From NCBI GenBank assembly GCA_964589935.1, contig CAZPVD010000010.1, forward strand, positions 75,554-139,553: a stretch of 64,000 nt of DNA. The letters are read 5' to 3'. A program made the translations under genes and the position numbers. This document shows positions 44,345 to 53,550 of this stretch, piece by piece. Below the pieces are notes generated by a model. The model saw nothing but the letters and a program-made list of their open reading frames with translations, searched no databases and was not told the DNA's origin. Source of the stretch: VHCN01 sp964589935. Its GTDB lineage: Bacteria > Verrucomicrobiota > Verrucomicrobiia > Limisphaerales > VHCN01. Position 1 is the stretch's first letter, and every line of letters starts with the position of its first letter.

Positions 44345-45631
44345 ATGAGCGTTCGAGACACGCCCACCCAGCCTGCATCCAGCGTGGCTTTGAAACTCAC
44401 CCCAACCCGATGCTGGACCATCGTCGGGCTCCTCTTCACAGCTTCGCTGATCAATTACTTCGACCGCGCCACGATTTCCTTTGCACTGCCGCTTATCTCA
44501 AAGGACTTGAACCTCGGACCTGACGCCAAAGGCGTGCTGCTCTCGGCGTTCTTCTGGTCGTATGCGCTGATGCAAATCCCGATGGGCCTCTCTGCCGACC
44601 GCTTCAATCTGCGCTGGCTCTACGCCGGCGCGTTTGTCCTCTGGTCGCTGGCACAAGGCTTGATGGGCTTCGCCAGCAGCCTGACGACGTTGATTGTCTT
44701 TCGCGTCATCCTCGGCATCGGCGAAGCGATTTACCTGCCGGGCGGAACGAAGGTTGTCAGCCTGCTCTTTCCCATTTCAGACCGCGGCCTGCCGTGCGGG
44801 CTGTTTGACTTTGGCACTCGCACCGGGCTGGTGCTGGAGGGAATCATCGTGCCGTGGATGCTGATGAATCTTGGCTGGCAGGCCACATTCATGTTCGTCG
44901 GCTTCGCCGCGCTGGTGTGGCTGGTGCCGTGGCTGATGGCCACACCTGCGCAGTTGCGCGCGCAACCTGCCCCGCCGTCTTTAACCCAAGCTCGTGTAAG
45001 GCCGACGGTTTCCGGCTGGGAAAAGACGGCGGCGTTGCTGCGCAATCGCAACCTGCTCGGCATCGTGCTCGGCTTCTTTTGCTTCGACTACTACTGGTAT
45101 CTGCTTGTCACCTGGCTGCCGGATTATTTCGTCACCGTGCGGAAGATGTCGTTGTTCGGCGCGGGCATCTCGGCGTCGCTGCCGTTTTTGGTGTTCGGCG
45201 TCAGCCAGCCCATCGGCGGCTGGATCGCCGACCGGCTCGTGCGCGCCGGCTACGACGAGATGCGGACGCGCAAGACCATCGTGACCATCGCGTTTCTCAC
45301 GGGCCTGCTGCTCATCCCGGCGGCGCGTGTGGATGACGCGCACACGGCCGTGGCGCTCATCATCGGGAGCTGTCTGGTCGGGCTTTCGACGGCGAACATG
45401 CTGGTGATTCTCCAAAGCTTCGCGCCGCCGGAGGAAGTCGGCCTGTGGGTTGGCATTTACAATTTCGTCGGCAACATCGCCGGCGTCCTCGCGCCGCTGC
45501 TGACCGGTTTGATCATCAAGTGGACCGGCTCCTACACGCCGGCGTTCGTGCTGGCGGCGGTGATGATCGCGGTGGGCCAGCTCTCGTTCTGGTTCATCGT
45601 CGGCGATTTGAAATCCACCAGGCAAGTTTGA
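44345..45631 (+). CDS. MFS transporter, anion:cation symporter type
   Basis: A 428-residue major facilitator with about 12 membrane segments. The N-terminal half begins LLFTASLINYFDRATISFALPLI and has the loop motif GLSADRFNLRW; later segments include FRVILGIGEAIYLPGG and GIYNFVGNIAGVLAPLLTGLII (in part). This pattern fits the ACS family (hexuronate, galactonate, glucarate carriers). The following TIM-barrel gene on the same strand, 62 bases away, also suggests sugar-acid or sugar uptake. The ATG at 44345 gives a normal N-terminus. Confidence 0.85.
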   Translation: MSVRDTPTQPASSVALKLTPTRCWTIVGLLFTASLINYFDRATISFALPLISKDLNLGPDAKGVLLSAFFWSYALMQIPMGLSADRFNLRWLYAGAFVLWSLAQGLMGFASSLTTLIVFRVILGIGEAIYLPGGTKVVSLLFPISDRGLPCGLFDFGTRTGLVLEGIIVPWMLMNLGWQATFMFVGFAALVWLVPWLMATPAQLRAQPAPPSLTQARVRPTVSGWEKTAALLRNRNLLGIVLGFFCFDYYWYLLVTWLPDYFVTVRKMSLFGAGISASLPFLVFGVSQPIGGWIADRLVRAGYDEMRTRKTIVTIAFLTGLLLIPAARVDDAHTAVALIIGSCLVGLSTANMLVILQSFAPPEEVGLWVGIYNFVGNIAGVLAPLLTGLIIKWTGSYTPAFVLAAVMIAVGQLSFWFIVGDLKSTRQV

Positions 45632-45693
45632 CGGTCTGGCACCGGCAAGTCGCGGCTTTCCTTTGAAGCTGGCAAAGCTTCGTTGCACTCGGT

Positions 45694-46812
45694 ATGAAAG
45701 TCGCACGCATGAACTCAAACGCATTTTATTCGAACCGCCGCAGCTTTCTCAAAACAACCGCCGCCGCGACCACCGGCCTCGCGCTCGCGGGCGTGACTGC
45801 CCGCGCCGCCGAACCCGCGCCGCGCCGTGGCATCAAGCTCGGCTTCGACAACTTCTCCATCCGCGCGATGGGCTGGAAGGCGCCGCAGCTCCTCGACTAC
45901 GCAGCCGCGCAAAAGGTGGATGTGCTGCTCATGTCCGACCTCGACGTTTACGAGAACTTCTCCGATGCGCATCTCGCGGACATCAAGCGCAAGGCCGATG
46001 ACCTCGGCGTCCTGATTCACGCGGGCAGTTGGAGTATTTGCCCGACTTCGAAGGCTTTCAAAGACAAGTGGGGCACCGCCGAGGAACATCTTCGCCTCAT
46101 CATCCGCGTCGCGAAGACGCTCGGCTCGCCCGTTGCGCGCTGCGTGCTCGGCACCGGCGCGGATCGCGCGACGCCCGGCGGCATTGAGGCGCGCATCGCC
46201 GACACGGTTAAAGTGTTGAAAGCCTGCCGCTCGCAGGCGCTCGACTCCGGCGTGAAGGTCGCCGTGGAAAACCACGCGGGCGACATGCAGGCGTGGGAAC
46301 TTGTCACGCTCATTGAAGCGGCGGGCAAGGATTTCGTCGGCGCGCTGATGGATGCCGGCAACTCGACGTGGACGCTCGAAGACCCGCTGGCCGCGCTCGA
46401 ACAACTCGGCCCTTACGCGGTGAGCGGCGGCATCCGCGACTCGGCGATCTGGGAGACGCCCGACGGCGCGACCGTGCAATGGACGGCCATCGGCGACGGC
46501 AACGTGGACTTCAAGGCATACACAAATCGTTTCGCGGAGCTGTGCCCCAAGTGCCCGTTCGTGCTGGAAATCATCACCGGCTTCCCGCGCGAGTTCACCT
46601 ACTTGAAGGAAGGCTTTTGGAAAACGTATCCCAAGGCGCGCGCGAGCGACCTCGCCAAATTCATCGCGCTGGCGAAGAAGGGCAAACCCATCGAGGCGTG
46701 GAAAGCGCCGCCCGGCGTGGACAAGCGTCCCGCCGAACAGGAATACCAGAAGACCCACCTCGAAAAGAGCCTGCGCTATTGCAAGGAAGTGCTCGGTCTG
46801 GGGCTGAAGTGA
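45694..46812 (+). CDS. Tat-exported sugar isomerase/epimerase-like TIM-barrel protein
   Basis: A 372-residue protein with a twin-arginine signal (SNRRSFLKTTAAATTGLALAG) and a xylose-isomerase-like TIM barrel (GIKLGFDNFSIRAMGW, VAVENHAGDMQAWELV, GALMDAGNSTWTLEDP, FVLEIITGFPREF). Glu in AVENH and Glu in VLEIITG are likely metal ligands. A second ATG at 45709 would shorten the protein by five residues with no loss of the signal. Function beyond the fold is unknown. A strong hairpin terminator follows. Confidence 0.8.
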   Translation: MKVARMNSNAFYSNRRSFLKTTAAATTGLALAGVTARAAEPAPRRGIKLGFDNFSIRAMGWKAPQLLDYAAAQKVDVLLMSDLDVYENFSDAHLADIKRKADDLGVLIHAGSWSICPTSKAFKDKWGTAEEHLRLIIRVAKTLGSPVARCVLGTGADRATPGGIEARIADTVKVLKACRSQALDSGVKVAVENHAGDMQAWELVTLIEAAGKDFVGALMDAGNSTWTLEDPLAALEQLGPYAVSGGIRDSAIWETPDGATVQWTAIGDGNVDFKAYTNRFAELCPKCPFVLEIITGFPREFTYLKEGFWKTYPKARASDLAKFIALAKKGKPIEAWKAPPGVDKRPAEQEYQKTHLEKSLRYCKEVLGLGLK

Positions 46813-46825
46813 AATTGTTGAAAGC

Positions 46826-46857
46826 AAAAGGCAGGCCGCGCGGGCGGCCTGCCTTTT
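46826..46857. terminator. Bidirectional intrinsic terminator
   Basis: A perfect 14-pair stem, 46826-46839 with 46844-46857, closes a four-base loop and has A4 on the left and T4 on the right. It lies between the converging TIM-barrel and DUF5666-like genes and can stop transcription from both sides. Confidence 0.85.
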
Positions 46858-46878
46858 GTGAATCGTGACGAAGGTGCG

Positions 46879-47301
46879 TTACTTCTTGTCGTCCTTTTTC
46901 TCTTCCTTCTTGTCGTCGCCTTTTTTCTTGGGAGCGGGACCGCCTACGCGGATCAGGCTCGCTTCGAGTTTGTCCTCGACCTTTTTGTAGGAGCCGGTCA
47001 CTTCCTCGCCGACTTTGACGTCGTCGAAGGTGGCGGGCTTGCCGTCCTTCTCGATGCGTGTCTGCGACGTGACCTGTAGCACGCGGGCCGACTTGCCGGA
47101 CAGCGTGAGGGTCTTGGCCGTGGCGTCCACCGCGGTGACTTTGCCGGTGAAGCCCTGGCCGCCCTTCTTCTTGCCCTCGGCCTTTTCGGCGGGCTTTGGA
47201 TCCTTGCCCTTGTCGTCCTTCTTTTCCTGCGCCCACGCGGGCGAGGTGGCGAGTGTGGAAACGAGGGCGATGCACGCGAGTGTTTTGATGTGTTTGATCA
47301 T
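46879..47301 (-). CDS. Small periplasmic DUF5666-like protein
   Basis: A 140-residue exported protein. The signal peptide MIKHIKTLACIALVSTLATSPAWA is cut before QEKKDD. Two Lys/Glu/Asp-rich tails flank a small beta-barrel-like domain (GFTGKVTAVDATAKTLTLSGK ... TRIEKDGKPATFDDVKVGEEVTGSY), a pattern close to DUF5666. The role is unknown. The ATG at 47301 is supported by AGGAAGG six bases upstream, one of the few good Shine-Dalgarno sequences in the window. Confidence 0.75.
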   Translation of the reverse strand: MIKHIKTLACIALVSTLATSPAWAQEKKDDKGKDPKPAEKAEGKKKGGQGFTGKVTAVDATAKTLTLSGKSARVLQVTSQTRIEKDGKPATFDDVKVGEEVTGSYKKVEDKLEASLIRVGGPAPKKKGDDKKEEKKDDKK

Positions 47302-47468
47302 GTTACCTTCCTTTTTGTTTGTTGTTGTGGAACGGCGCGTTGTTAGCAAATTTGTCGTGATCCGCAAGCACTTTTTTCAAAATTTTGATCAATTCCGGGC
47401 AACGAAATTTCCTTCGCGCCCTTGCCGCAATGCGTTAGCCTGCGCGCCCTGATTTGAGTTGCTGAAAA

Positions 47469-48680
47469 ATGAAGAAGCCGTCGCTCGCCATCCTGTTTTT
47501 CGCGGTGTTCATGGACCTCGTCGGGTTCGGCATCGTCATTCCGCTGCTGCCGGTCTATGCGGATAGCTTTGGAGCTCAGGGCTGGCTTGTCGGCGTCATC
47601 ATGGCGGCGTATTCGGCGATGCAGTTCATCCTGGCGCCGATGTGGGGGCATCTCTCCGACCGCATCGGACGGCGGCCCGTGATGCTGATCGGCTCGGCAG
47701 GCGCGGCGTCGTCTTACCTGCTTTTTGCAATCGGGTCGGGATTGGAAGGGCGCGCGGCGCTTGCGGTGTTGTTTGTCTCGCGCATTTTCGGTGGAACGTT
47801 TGGATCGAGCGTCACCATTGCGCAGGCTTACATTGCGGACATTACGCCGCCGTCGGAACGCTCGAAACGAATGGGTCTCATCGGCATGGCGTTCGGGCTG
47901 GGCTTCATCTTCGGCCCGGCGCTGGGCGCGTTTGCCGCGAGCCAGTTCGGCATGACTGGTCCTGGCTGGGTCGCGGCGGGCATGTGCGCGATCAATTTCA
48001 CGCTCGCCTGTTTTCTCCTGCCGGAAAGTTTGAAGCCGAATTCGGAACACGTCCCGCCGCGTCCGCGCTTGGGCCAGTGGATGCACACGCTGCGCACGCC
48101 GACGGTCGGCTTCATCATCGTGCTCTTTTTTCTCGCGACGTTTTGCTTCACCTGTTTCGAGACGACGCTTGGCCTGCTCGTGGGTAAAAACTTTCACTTC
48201 GACAAGAAACAAGTCGGCTATCTTTTCGCCTTTGCAGGCGTCATCGGTGCGGCGGTGCAGGGCGGCGGCATCGGCAAGCTCGTGCGTAGCATGGGCGAGC
48301 CGTTGCTCATCACGGTGAGCCTGCTTTGCGTGGCCGTGAGCCTCGCGCCGCTGCCGTTTGTGAAGAACCTGCCGGAACTCCTCGTGGTGCTGGCCGTGCT
48401 GGCAATCGGATCGAGCCTCACTCGGCCGCCGATCTTCGGCCTTATCTCGGCGCTCACGCACGAACGCGAGCAGGGCGCGACGCTCGGCATCGCGCAGAGC
48501 GCCGGCAGCCTCGCGCGGATCTTCGGGCCGATTTTTGCCACGAGCCTTTTTTACGTGCATGTCTCATGGCCGTATCTCATCTGCGCTGGCATCTCGCTCG
48601 TGGCCGCCGTGCTCGCATGGCAGAAACTCCACCGTGGCGGCGAAGGACTTGCGGTCGGCAAGACGCAGGAGGCGAAGTGA
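47469..48680 (+). CDS. MFS transporter, TetA-like drug efflux family
   Basis: A 403-residue major facilitator of the DHA1/TetA type with about 12 membrane segments. It opens with FFAVFMDLVGFGIVIPLLPVYA and has motif A, GHLSDRIGRRPVMLIG, and motif C-like GLGFIFGPALGAF in segment 5. Such proteins export drugs or metabolites with proton influx; the substrate is not predictable. No regulator lies beside it. It is followed by a palindromic repeat and then by the duplicated start of the HAD-Nudix gene. Confidence 0.87.
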   Translation: MKKPSLAILFFAVFMDLVGFGIVIPLLPVYADSFGAQGWLVGVIMAAYSAMQFILAPMWGHLSDRIGRRPVMLIGSAGAASSYLLFAIGSGLEGRAALAVLFVSRIFGGTFGSSVTIAQAYIADITPPSERSKRMGLIGMAFGLGFIFGPALGAFAASQFGMTGPGWVAAGMCAINFTLACFLLPESLKPNSEHVPPRPRLGQWMHTLRTPTVGFIIVLFFLATFCFTCFETTLGLLVGKNFHFDKKQVGYLFAFAGVIGAAVQGGGIGKLVRSMGEPLLITVSLLCVAVSLAPLPFVKNLPELLVVLAVLAIGSSLTRPPIFGLISALTHEREQGATLGIAQSAGSLARIFGPIFATSLFYVHVSWPYLICAGISLVAAVLAWQKLHRGGEGLAVGKTQEAK

Positions 48681-48704
48681 ACCGCCGCCGACTCGAAATG
48701 GATT

Positions 48705-48803
48705 ATCCGCGAATGACGCGAACTGCCGCGAATGAATGAAGCCGCGCCGCAGCACCGGATTTTTTGACTGTGTGATTCGCGTTCATTCGCGTCATTCGCG
48801 GAT
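48705..48803. repeat. REP-like inverted repeat
   Basis: Two 18-base arms, atccgcgaatgacgcgaa (48705-48722) and its exact complement (48786-48803), are separated by 63 bases. Shorter copies of cgcgaatga/tcattcgcg occur inside, so several alternative hairpins can form. It lies after the MFS stop codon and before the toxin-antitoxin insertion. It may be a REP/MITE-type palindrome. Confidence 0.6.
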
Positions 48804-48811
48804 CTGAATTC

Positions 48812-48847
48812 GCGCATGATCCGCAACATCCTCTTCGACTGTTCGGG
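48812..48847. repeat. Duplicated 5' end of the HAD-Nudix gene
   Basis: These 36 bases match 49422-49457 with one mismatch; the first 30 are identical. They contain the ATG and the first eight to ten codons of the HAD-Nudix gene (MIRNILFD), but the frame is lost soon after. With the intact copy they bracket the toxin-antitoxin pair, 610 bases apart. Confidence 0.85.
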
Positions 48848-48896
48848 AATGCACGTTGGGGTTGAGTTTCCGCCGTTTCGCCGCTAGCTTTGCGCC

Positions 48897-49130
48897 ATGA
48901 ACATGACTGTGGAGCAAATCGCCGAGGAGGCGTTGACGCTGCCGAGCGAGGCCCGTGCGTTACTGGCCGACCGGCTTGTGGAGAGTCTTGACCCGGCCGA
49001 AGATGGCTACATTCGGCAGCTTTGGGCTGCAGAAGCGCAACGCCGTTTGGAAGATATGCGCAGCGGTCGCGTAAAGGCCATTCCCGGTGACGAAGCGCTC
49101 GAACGCGTGCGACAAGCCGTCGCGCGATGA
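48897..49130 (+). CDS. Antitoxin of a RelE/ParE-type module
   Basis: A 77-residue protein of the 'addiction module component' family (TIGR02574-like): MTVEQIAEEALTLPSEARALLADRLVESL (in part) is the family's N-terminal pattern, and the C-terminus RMRSGRVKAIPGDEA-like stretch (DMRSGRVKAIPGDEALERV) binds the toxin. It would neutralise the toxin encoded directly downstream with a four-base overlap (ATGA) and repress the pair. A second ATG two codons in is equally possible. Confidence 0.88.
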   Translation: MNMTVEQIAEEALTLPSEARALLADRLVESLDPAEDGYIRQLWAAEAQRRLEDMRSGRVKAIPGDEALERVRQAVAR

Positions 49131-49429
49131 GGTTTGCATTTCATCCCGAAGCGCTCGCCGAGTATGAGGACGCGGCGCGATACTACGCGGGTTGTCAGGA
49201 AGGCTTGGAGATTCGTTTCATCACCGCAGTGGAATCAGCAATCCGTAGAATTGTGGAAGCGCCAGAGCTTTGGCTTGTGCTTGAGGGGGATGTTCGAAGG
49301 TGTTTGACGCGAGTTTTCCCCTATGCCGTTCTTTACAGTATTGAACGCGACTACATTCTGATCATCGCGGTGATGCACTGCCATCGCGAACCGGGCTACT
49401 GGCGACATCGCACCAAAGCAAGCGCATGA
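49127..49429 (+). CDS. RelE/ParE-family toxin
   Basis: A 100-residue toxin of the RelE/ParE superfamily: MRFAFHPEALAEYEDAARYY, then GLEIRFITAVESAIRRI, and the C-terminal RRCLTRVFPYAVLYSIERDYILIIAVMHCHREPGYWRHR (both in part). RelE members cut mRNA on the ribosome and ParE members poison gyrase; the sequence does not decide which. Its stop codon TGA (49427-49429) is part of the ATGATC start of the HAD-Nudix gene, and its last codons lie within the duplicated stretch. Confidence 0.87.
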   Translation: MRFAFHPEALAEYEDAARYYAGCQEGLEIRFITAVESAIRRIVEAPELWLVLEGDVRRCLTRVFPYAVLYSIERDYILIIAVMHCHREPGYWRHRTKASA

Positions 49430-49457
49430 TCCGCAACATCCTCTTCGACTGGTCGGG
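49422..49457. repeat. HAD-Nudix 5' end, intact copy of the direct repeat
   Basis: Intact copy of the 36-base repeat at 48812-48847. It supplies both the toxin stop codon and the HAD-Nudix start codon. Confidence 0.85.
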
Positions 49458-50505
49458 CACGCTGGTGGATGACCTGCCCGCGGTGTGGCGCGCGACGAAT
49501 CACGTCTTCGAGCAGGCGGGCCGCGAGCCGCTCACGCTTGACCGGTTCCGCGCGGAATTCTGCCTGCCGTTCGCACCGTTTTACGAACGGCACCTCGTAG
49601 GTGTGCCGCCGGAGCAACTGGAGAAGTGGTTCCACGAAAAGTTTCGCGAGGTGCAGGACATTGTCGAGCCGCTGCCGCACGCGCGCGAATTCCTCGTGTG
49701 GTGCCGCGAGCGCGGACTGCGCACATTCCTCCTCAGCACCGTCCATCCCGACCACTGGCAGACGCAGTCCGCGCGCACCAATCTCGGCGGCTTCATTGAC
49801 CGGCCCTACATCGGCGTGTGGGACAAGCGCAAGCTCATCCACCAGATTCTCGCGGAGAACAATCTCGCGCCGCGCGAGACCATTTTCATCGGCGACATGC
49901 AGCACGATGTCGAGACGGCGAAGCACGGCGGCATCGGCTCCGTCGCGGTGCTCACGGGCTTCAACCATCTGCACCAGCTCCGCGCGGCGGAACCCGACCT
50001 CATCGTCGAGCACCTCGGCGAACTGCGCGAAGTGCTGACGCGGAATGAAATGCAGTTGAACAGGACGCCATCAGCCGGCGGACATCAAACGCGCGAGTTT
50101 CCGATACCGACCGTTGGCGCGCTTATCTTCAACGACGCCGGGTGCGTGCTGATGGTGCGCACGCACAAGTGGTCGAACCTCTGGGGCATCCCCGGCGGCA
50201 AGATCAAGTGGGGCGAGCCTTCCACCGACGCGCTGCGCCGCGAGCTGAAGGAGGAGACGAACCTCGACGTTGCGGACATCGAGTTCGTGCTCGTCCAGGA
50301 CTGCATCCGCTCGAAGGAATTTTACCGCGACGAGCATTTCCTGCTGCTGAACTACACATGTCGCGCGTGCGGCGCGACGGACGTGCGGCTCAACGACGAG
50401 GCGCGCGAGTTCCGCTGGGTCGCACCCGGCGAGGCGCTGGCGATGGATTTGAACCAGCCCACGCGGCTCTTGCTCGAAACCGTGCTCAGGCGCAACATCC
50501 CCTGA
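49426..50505 (+). CDS. HAD hydrolase fused to a Nudix hydrolase
   Basis: A 359-residue two-domain protein. Residues 1 to about 205 form a phosphoglycolate-phosphatase-like HAD domain (FDWSGTLVDD with Asp8, FLLSTVHPDHW, WDKRKLIHQIL and FIGDMQHDVETAKHGG). Residues about 220-359 form a Nudix domain with the box GGKIKWGEPSTDALRRELKEETNL (in part), matching GX5EX7REUXEEXXU. The first half should cleave a phosphate monoester and the second a nucleoside diphosphate-linked compound; together they could process one nucleotide-sugar or coenzyme. folB follows three bases after the stop codon. Confidence 0.85.
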   Translation: MIRNILFDWSGTLVDDLPAVWRATNHVFEQAGREPLTLDRFRAEFCLPFAPFYERHLVGVPPEQLEKWFHEKFREVQDIVEPLPHAREFLVWCRERGLRTFLLSTVHPDHWQTQSARTNLGGFIDRPYIGVWDKRKLIHQILAENNLAPRETIFIGDMQHDVETAKHGGIGSVAVLTGFNHLHQLRAAEPDLIVEHLGELREVLTRNEMQLNRTPSAGGHQTREFPIPTVGALIFNDAGCVLMVRTHKWSNLWGIPGGKIKWGEPSTDALRRELKEETNLDVADIEFVLVQDCIRSKEFYRDEHFLLLNYTCRACGATDVRLNDEAREFRWVAPGEALAMDLNQPTRLLLETVLRRNIP

Positions 50506-50508
50506 GCC

Positions 50509-51021
50509 ATGCGCCCGCATCCGAAAACCCCCAACTGGCTCGGCGATGACAAGGTTCCGGCGAAGGCCGCCGCGCCGCCCGCGCCCGCACCGGCAGCAAG
50601 CGAAGTTCAGCGGCCGGTTGAATCCCCCGCTGTCGCACCGGTGAAGGTTGTGTCTCTGTCGTCCGCGCCGGACCGGATCACGTTGAACGATGTCGAGGTC
50701 TATTATCACGTTGGCGTGCCGGATGAGGAGCGCTCGAAGCCGCAGCGGCTGATGATTTCAGTCGAGCTGGCGGCGGATTTCACGAACGCGGCGGCGACGG
50801 ATTTCCTCGCGACGACGATTGATTACCAGGGCGTGTATGAGCGGCTGCTGCACTTCGGCGAGGGGCGGACGTGGAGACTGATCGAGAAACTCGCGGTGGA
50901 CATCGCAAACGCGCTGCTGGCTGAGTTCGCCACGCCGGAAGTCACCGTCGAGGTGAAGAAATTCATCCTGAAGAAATCGCGCTACACCTCCGTGCGCGCG
51001 ACGCGGCGGCGTGCAGCGTGA
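50509..51021 (+). CDS. folB: Dihydroneopterin aldolase with N-terminal linker
   Basis: A 170-residue protein whose C-terminal 115 residues match FolB, which cleaves dihydroneopterin in folate synthesis: RITLNDVEVYYHVGVPDEERSKPQRLMISVELAAD (in part), TIDYQGVYERLLHF and WRLIEKLAVDIANALL with the conserved Glu and Lys. The first 55 residues are an Ala/Pro-rich low-complexity stretch, unusual for the family; a later start (for example near residue 55) is possible but no good codon is seen. It is directly downstream of the HAD-Nudix gene. Confidence 0.82.
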   Translation: MRPHPKTPNWLGDDKVPAKAAAPPAPAPAASEVQRPVESPAVAPVKVVSLSSAPDRITLNDVEVYYHVGVPDEERSKPQRLMISVELAADFTNAAATDFLATTIDYQGVYERLLHFGEGRTWRLIEKLAVDIANALLAEFATPEVTVEVKKFILKKSRYTSVRATRRRAA

Positions 51022-51024
51022 ACG

Positions 51025-51408
51025 TCACTGCAACGGGATTGGCGCGAGCTTGAGCCGCTGGCGCAAGGACTCCAGCATGGACTTGTCCGCCGGGGAAAGT
51101 TTTGCGTTTTGAATCTCCTTTGTGACGGCCGCCTTCGCGGCTGCGTTGCCGGAACTATACTGGTTGAGCCAGCCCTCCATGATTTCCTGCTTCTCGCCCG
51201 GAGCTTTTTTTGACCACCAGTTGCCTTGATTTGGATCTGCCGGTGGAGCTTCGGATTGGGCTACGGACGGAGCAACGGAAGCTGGAGGAGGCGCGACGGC
51301 GTTTACAGGCGGTGGAGTCACCGTGGGCGGAGGAGCAACGGGCTCTTTCTTGCCGCACGAGACCAGAAACAGCAAAGAGACGACAACCGCTCTGATGGGT
51401 GATGACAT
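51025..51408 (-). CDS. Putative lipoprotein, Pro-rich
   Basis: A 127-residue predicted lipoprotein. The N-terminus MSSPIRAVVVSLLFLVSCGKKE has a lipobox ending LVSC with Cys18. A Pro/Ala/Val-rich stretch of about 45 residues (PPPTVTPPPVNAV) follows, then a helical C-terminal domain (KAPGEKQEIMEGWLNQYSSGN ... DKSMLESLRQRLKL, in part). The function is unknown. It converges on folB with three bases between the stop codons. Confidence 0.7.
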   Translation of the reverse strand: MSSPIRAVVVSLLFLVSCGKKEPVAPPPTVTPPPVNAVAPPPASVAPSVAQSEAPPADPNQGNWWSKKAPGEKQEIMEGWLNQYSSGNAAAKAAVTKEIQNAKLSPADKSMLESLRQRLKLAPIPLQ

Positions 51409-51438
51409 GTTGAAATAATAAGGATGGAACCTACAGCC

Positions 51439-52287
<849 letters not shown>

Positions 52288-52375
52288 GTTCGGGATTGGC
52301 TTGATTGGCTGCGCACTGTATCGCCCATGCACCGGCGCTTGTCAATTCGCCGCCGAAACGCCCACACTCCCGCCC

Positions 52376-53470
52376 ATGAACGCCGCCGACATCCGACCGC
52401 GCCACTTCGCCAGCGACAACTACGCCGGCATGTGCCCCGAAGCCTGGGCCTCGATGCAGGAGGCCAACGCCGGCCACGCGCAGAGCTACGGCGACGACCC
52501 GTGGACGGCGCGCGCCAGCGACCTCGTCCGCGACGCGTTCGAGATGGAGTGCGAGGTCTTCTTCGTCTTCAACGGCACCGCCGCCAACTCGCTCTCGCTC
52601 GCCTCGCTCGGCCAGTCGTATCACAGCATCCTCTGCCACGAAACCGCGCACGTGGAGACGGACGAGTGCGGCGCGCCGGAGTTCTTCTCCAACGGCATGA
52701 AAGTGCAGCTCGTCCCCGGCGCGAACGGGAAAATTGACCCCGCCGGCATCGAGCGCATGGTGAAGAAACGCTCCGACATCCACTACCCCAAGCCCCGCGC
52801 CGTCAGCGTCACGCAGGCGACCGAGCTGGGAACCGTCTATTCCCCCGACGAACTCAAGGCCATCTGGGCCAAGGCCAAGCAGCTCGGCTTGAAACTGCAC
52901 ATGGACGGCGCGCGTTTCGCCAACGCCGTCGCCTCGCTCGGCTGCAAGCCCAAGGAAATCACCTGGCAATGCGGCGTGGACGTGCTGTGCTTCGGCGGAA
53001 CGAAAAACGGCGCGGCCATCGGCGACGCCGTCGTCTTCTTCAACCGAGACCTCGCGCACGAGTTCGAGTGGCGCTGCAAGCAGGCCGGCCAGCTCTGCTC
53101 CAAGATGCGCTTCCTCTCCGCCCCGTGGGTCGGGATGCTGCAAGACGGCGCGTGGCTGCGTCACGCCGCGCACGCGAACGCCATGGCCGCGCTGCTGCAT
53201 GACGAACTCGTGAAAGTGTCCGAAGTAAAAATCCTCTTCCCGCGCCAGGCCAACGCCGTCTTCGCCGACCTGCCGCCGCACATCATCGTGGCGCTGCGCG
53301 CGGCGGGCTGGAAATTCTACACCTTCATCGGGCAGGGCGGCTGCCGGCTGATGTGCGCGTGGGACACGACCGAGGCGGACGTGCGCGCCTTCGTGGCCGA
53401 CCTCAAGCGCCTGCTCCTCGAAGCCCCGTGCGACATCCTCCTCGGCGCGGCGGATCACCGGAAGCTGTGA
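52376..53470 (+). CDS. Threonine aldolase family PLP enzyme
   Basis: A 364-residue PLP-dependent enzyme of the low-specificity L-threonine aldolase/beta-eliminating lyase family, which would split threonine or allo-threonine into glycine and acetaldehyde. Segments are FASDNYAGMCPEAWASM, GTAANSLSLASL, LHMDGARFANAVASLG and the PLP-lysine site CFGGTKNGAA. The length is slightly above the usual 340. The ATG at 52376 gives the standard N-terminus; no ribosome-binding site is evident. Confidence 0.88.
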   Translation: MNAADIRPRHFASDNYAGMCPEAWASMQEANAGHAQSYGDDPWTARASDLVRDAFEMECEVFFVFNGTAANSLSLASLGQSYHSILCHETAHVETDECGAPEFFSNGMKVQLVPGANGKIDPAGIERMVKKRSDIHYPKPRAVSVTQATELGTVYSPDELKAIWAKAKQLGLKLHMDGARFANAVASLGCKPKEITWQCGVDVLCFGGTKNGAAIGDAVVFFNRDLAHEFEWRCKQAGQLCSKMRFLSAPWVGMLQDGAWLRHAAHANAMAALLHDELVKVSEVKILFPRQANAVFADLPPHIIVALRAAGWKFYTFIGQGGCRLMCAWDTTEADVRAFVADLKRLLLEAPCDILLGAADHRKL

Positions 53471-53550
53471 GGAACTGGAGCCAAACTACTTAACGACGAA
53501 GTTCAGAGCGCATCAACACGGAAGGTCACGCCGTGGCTGCGGGCAGCTTG

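Noticed and set aside
47343..48560. 405-residue open frame on the minus strand
   Set aside because: Antisense to the MFS gene, which has clear transporter motifs.
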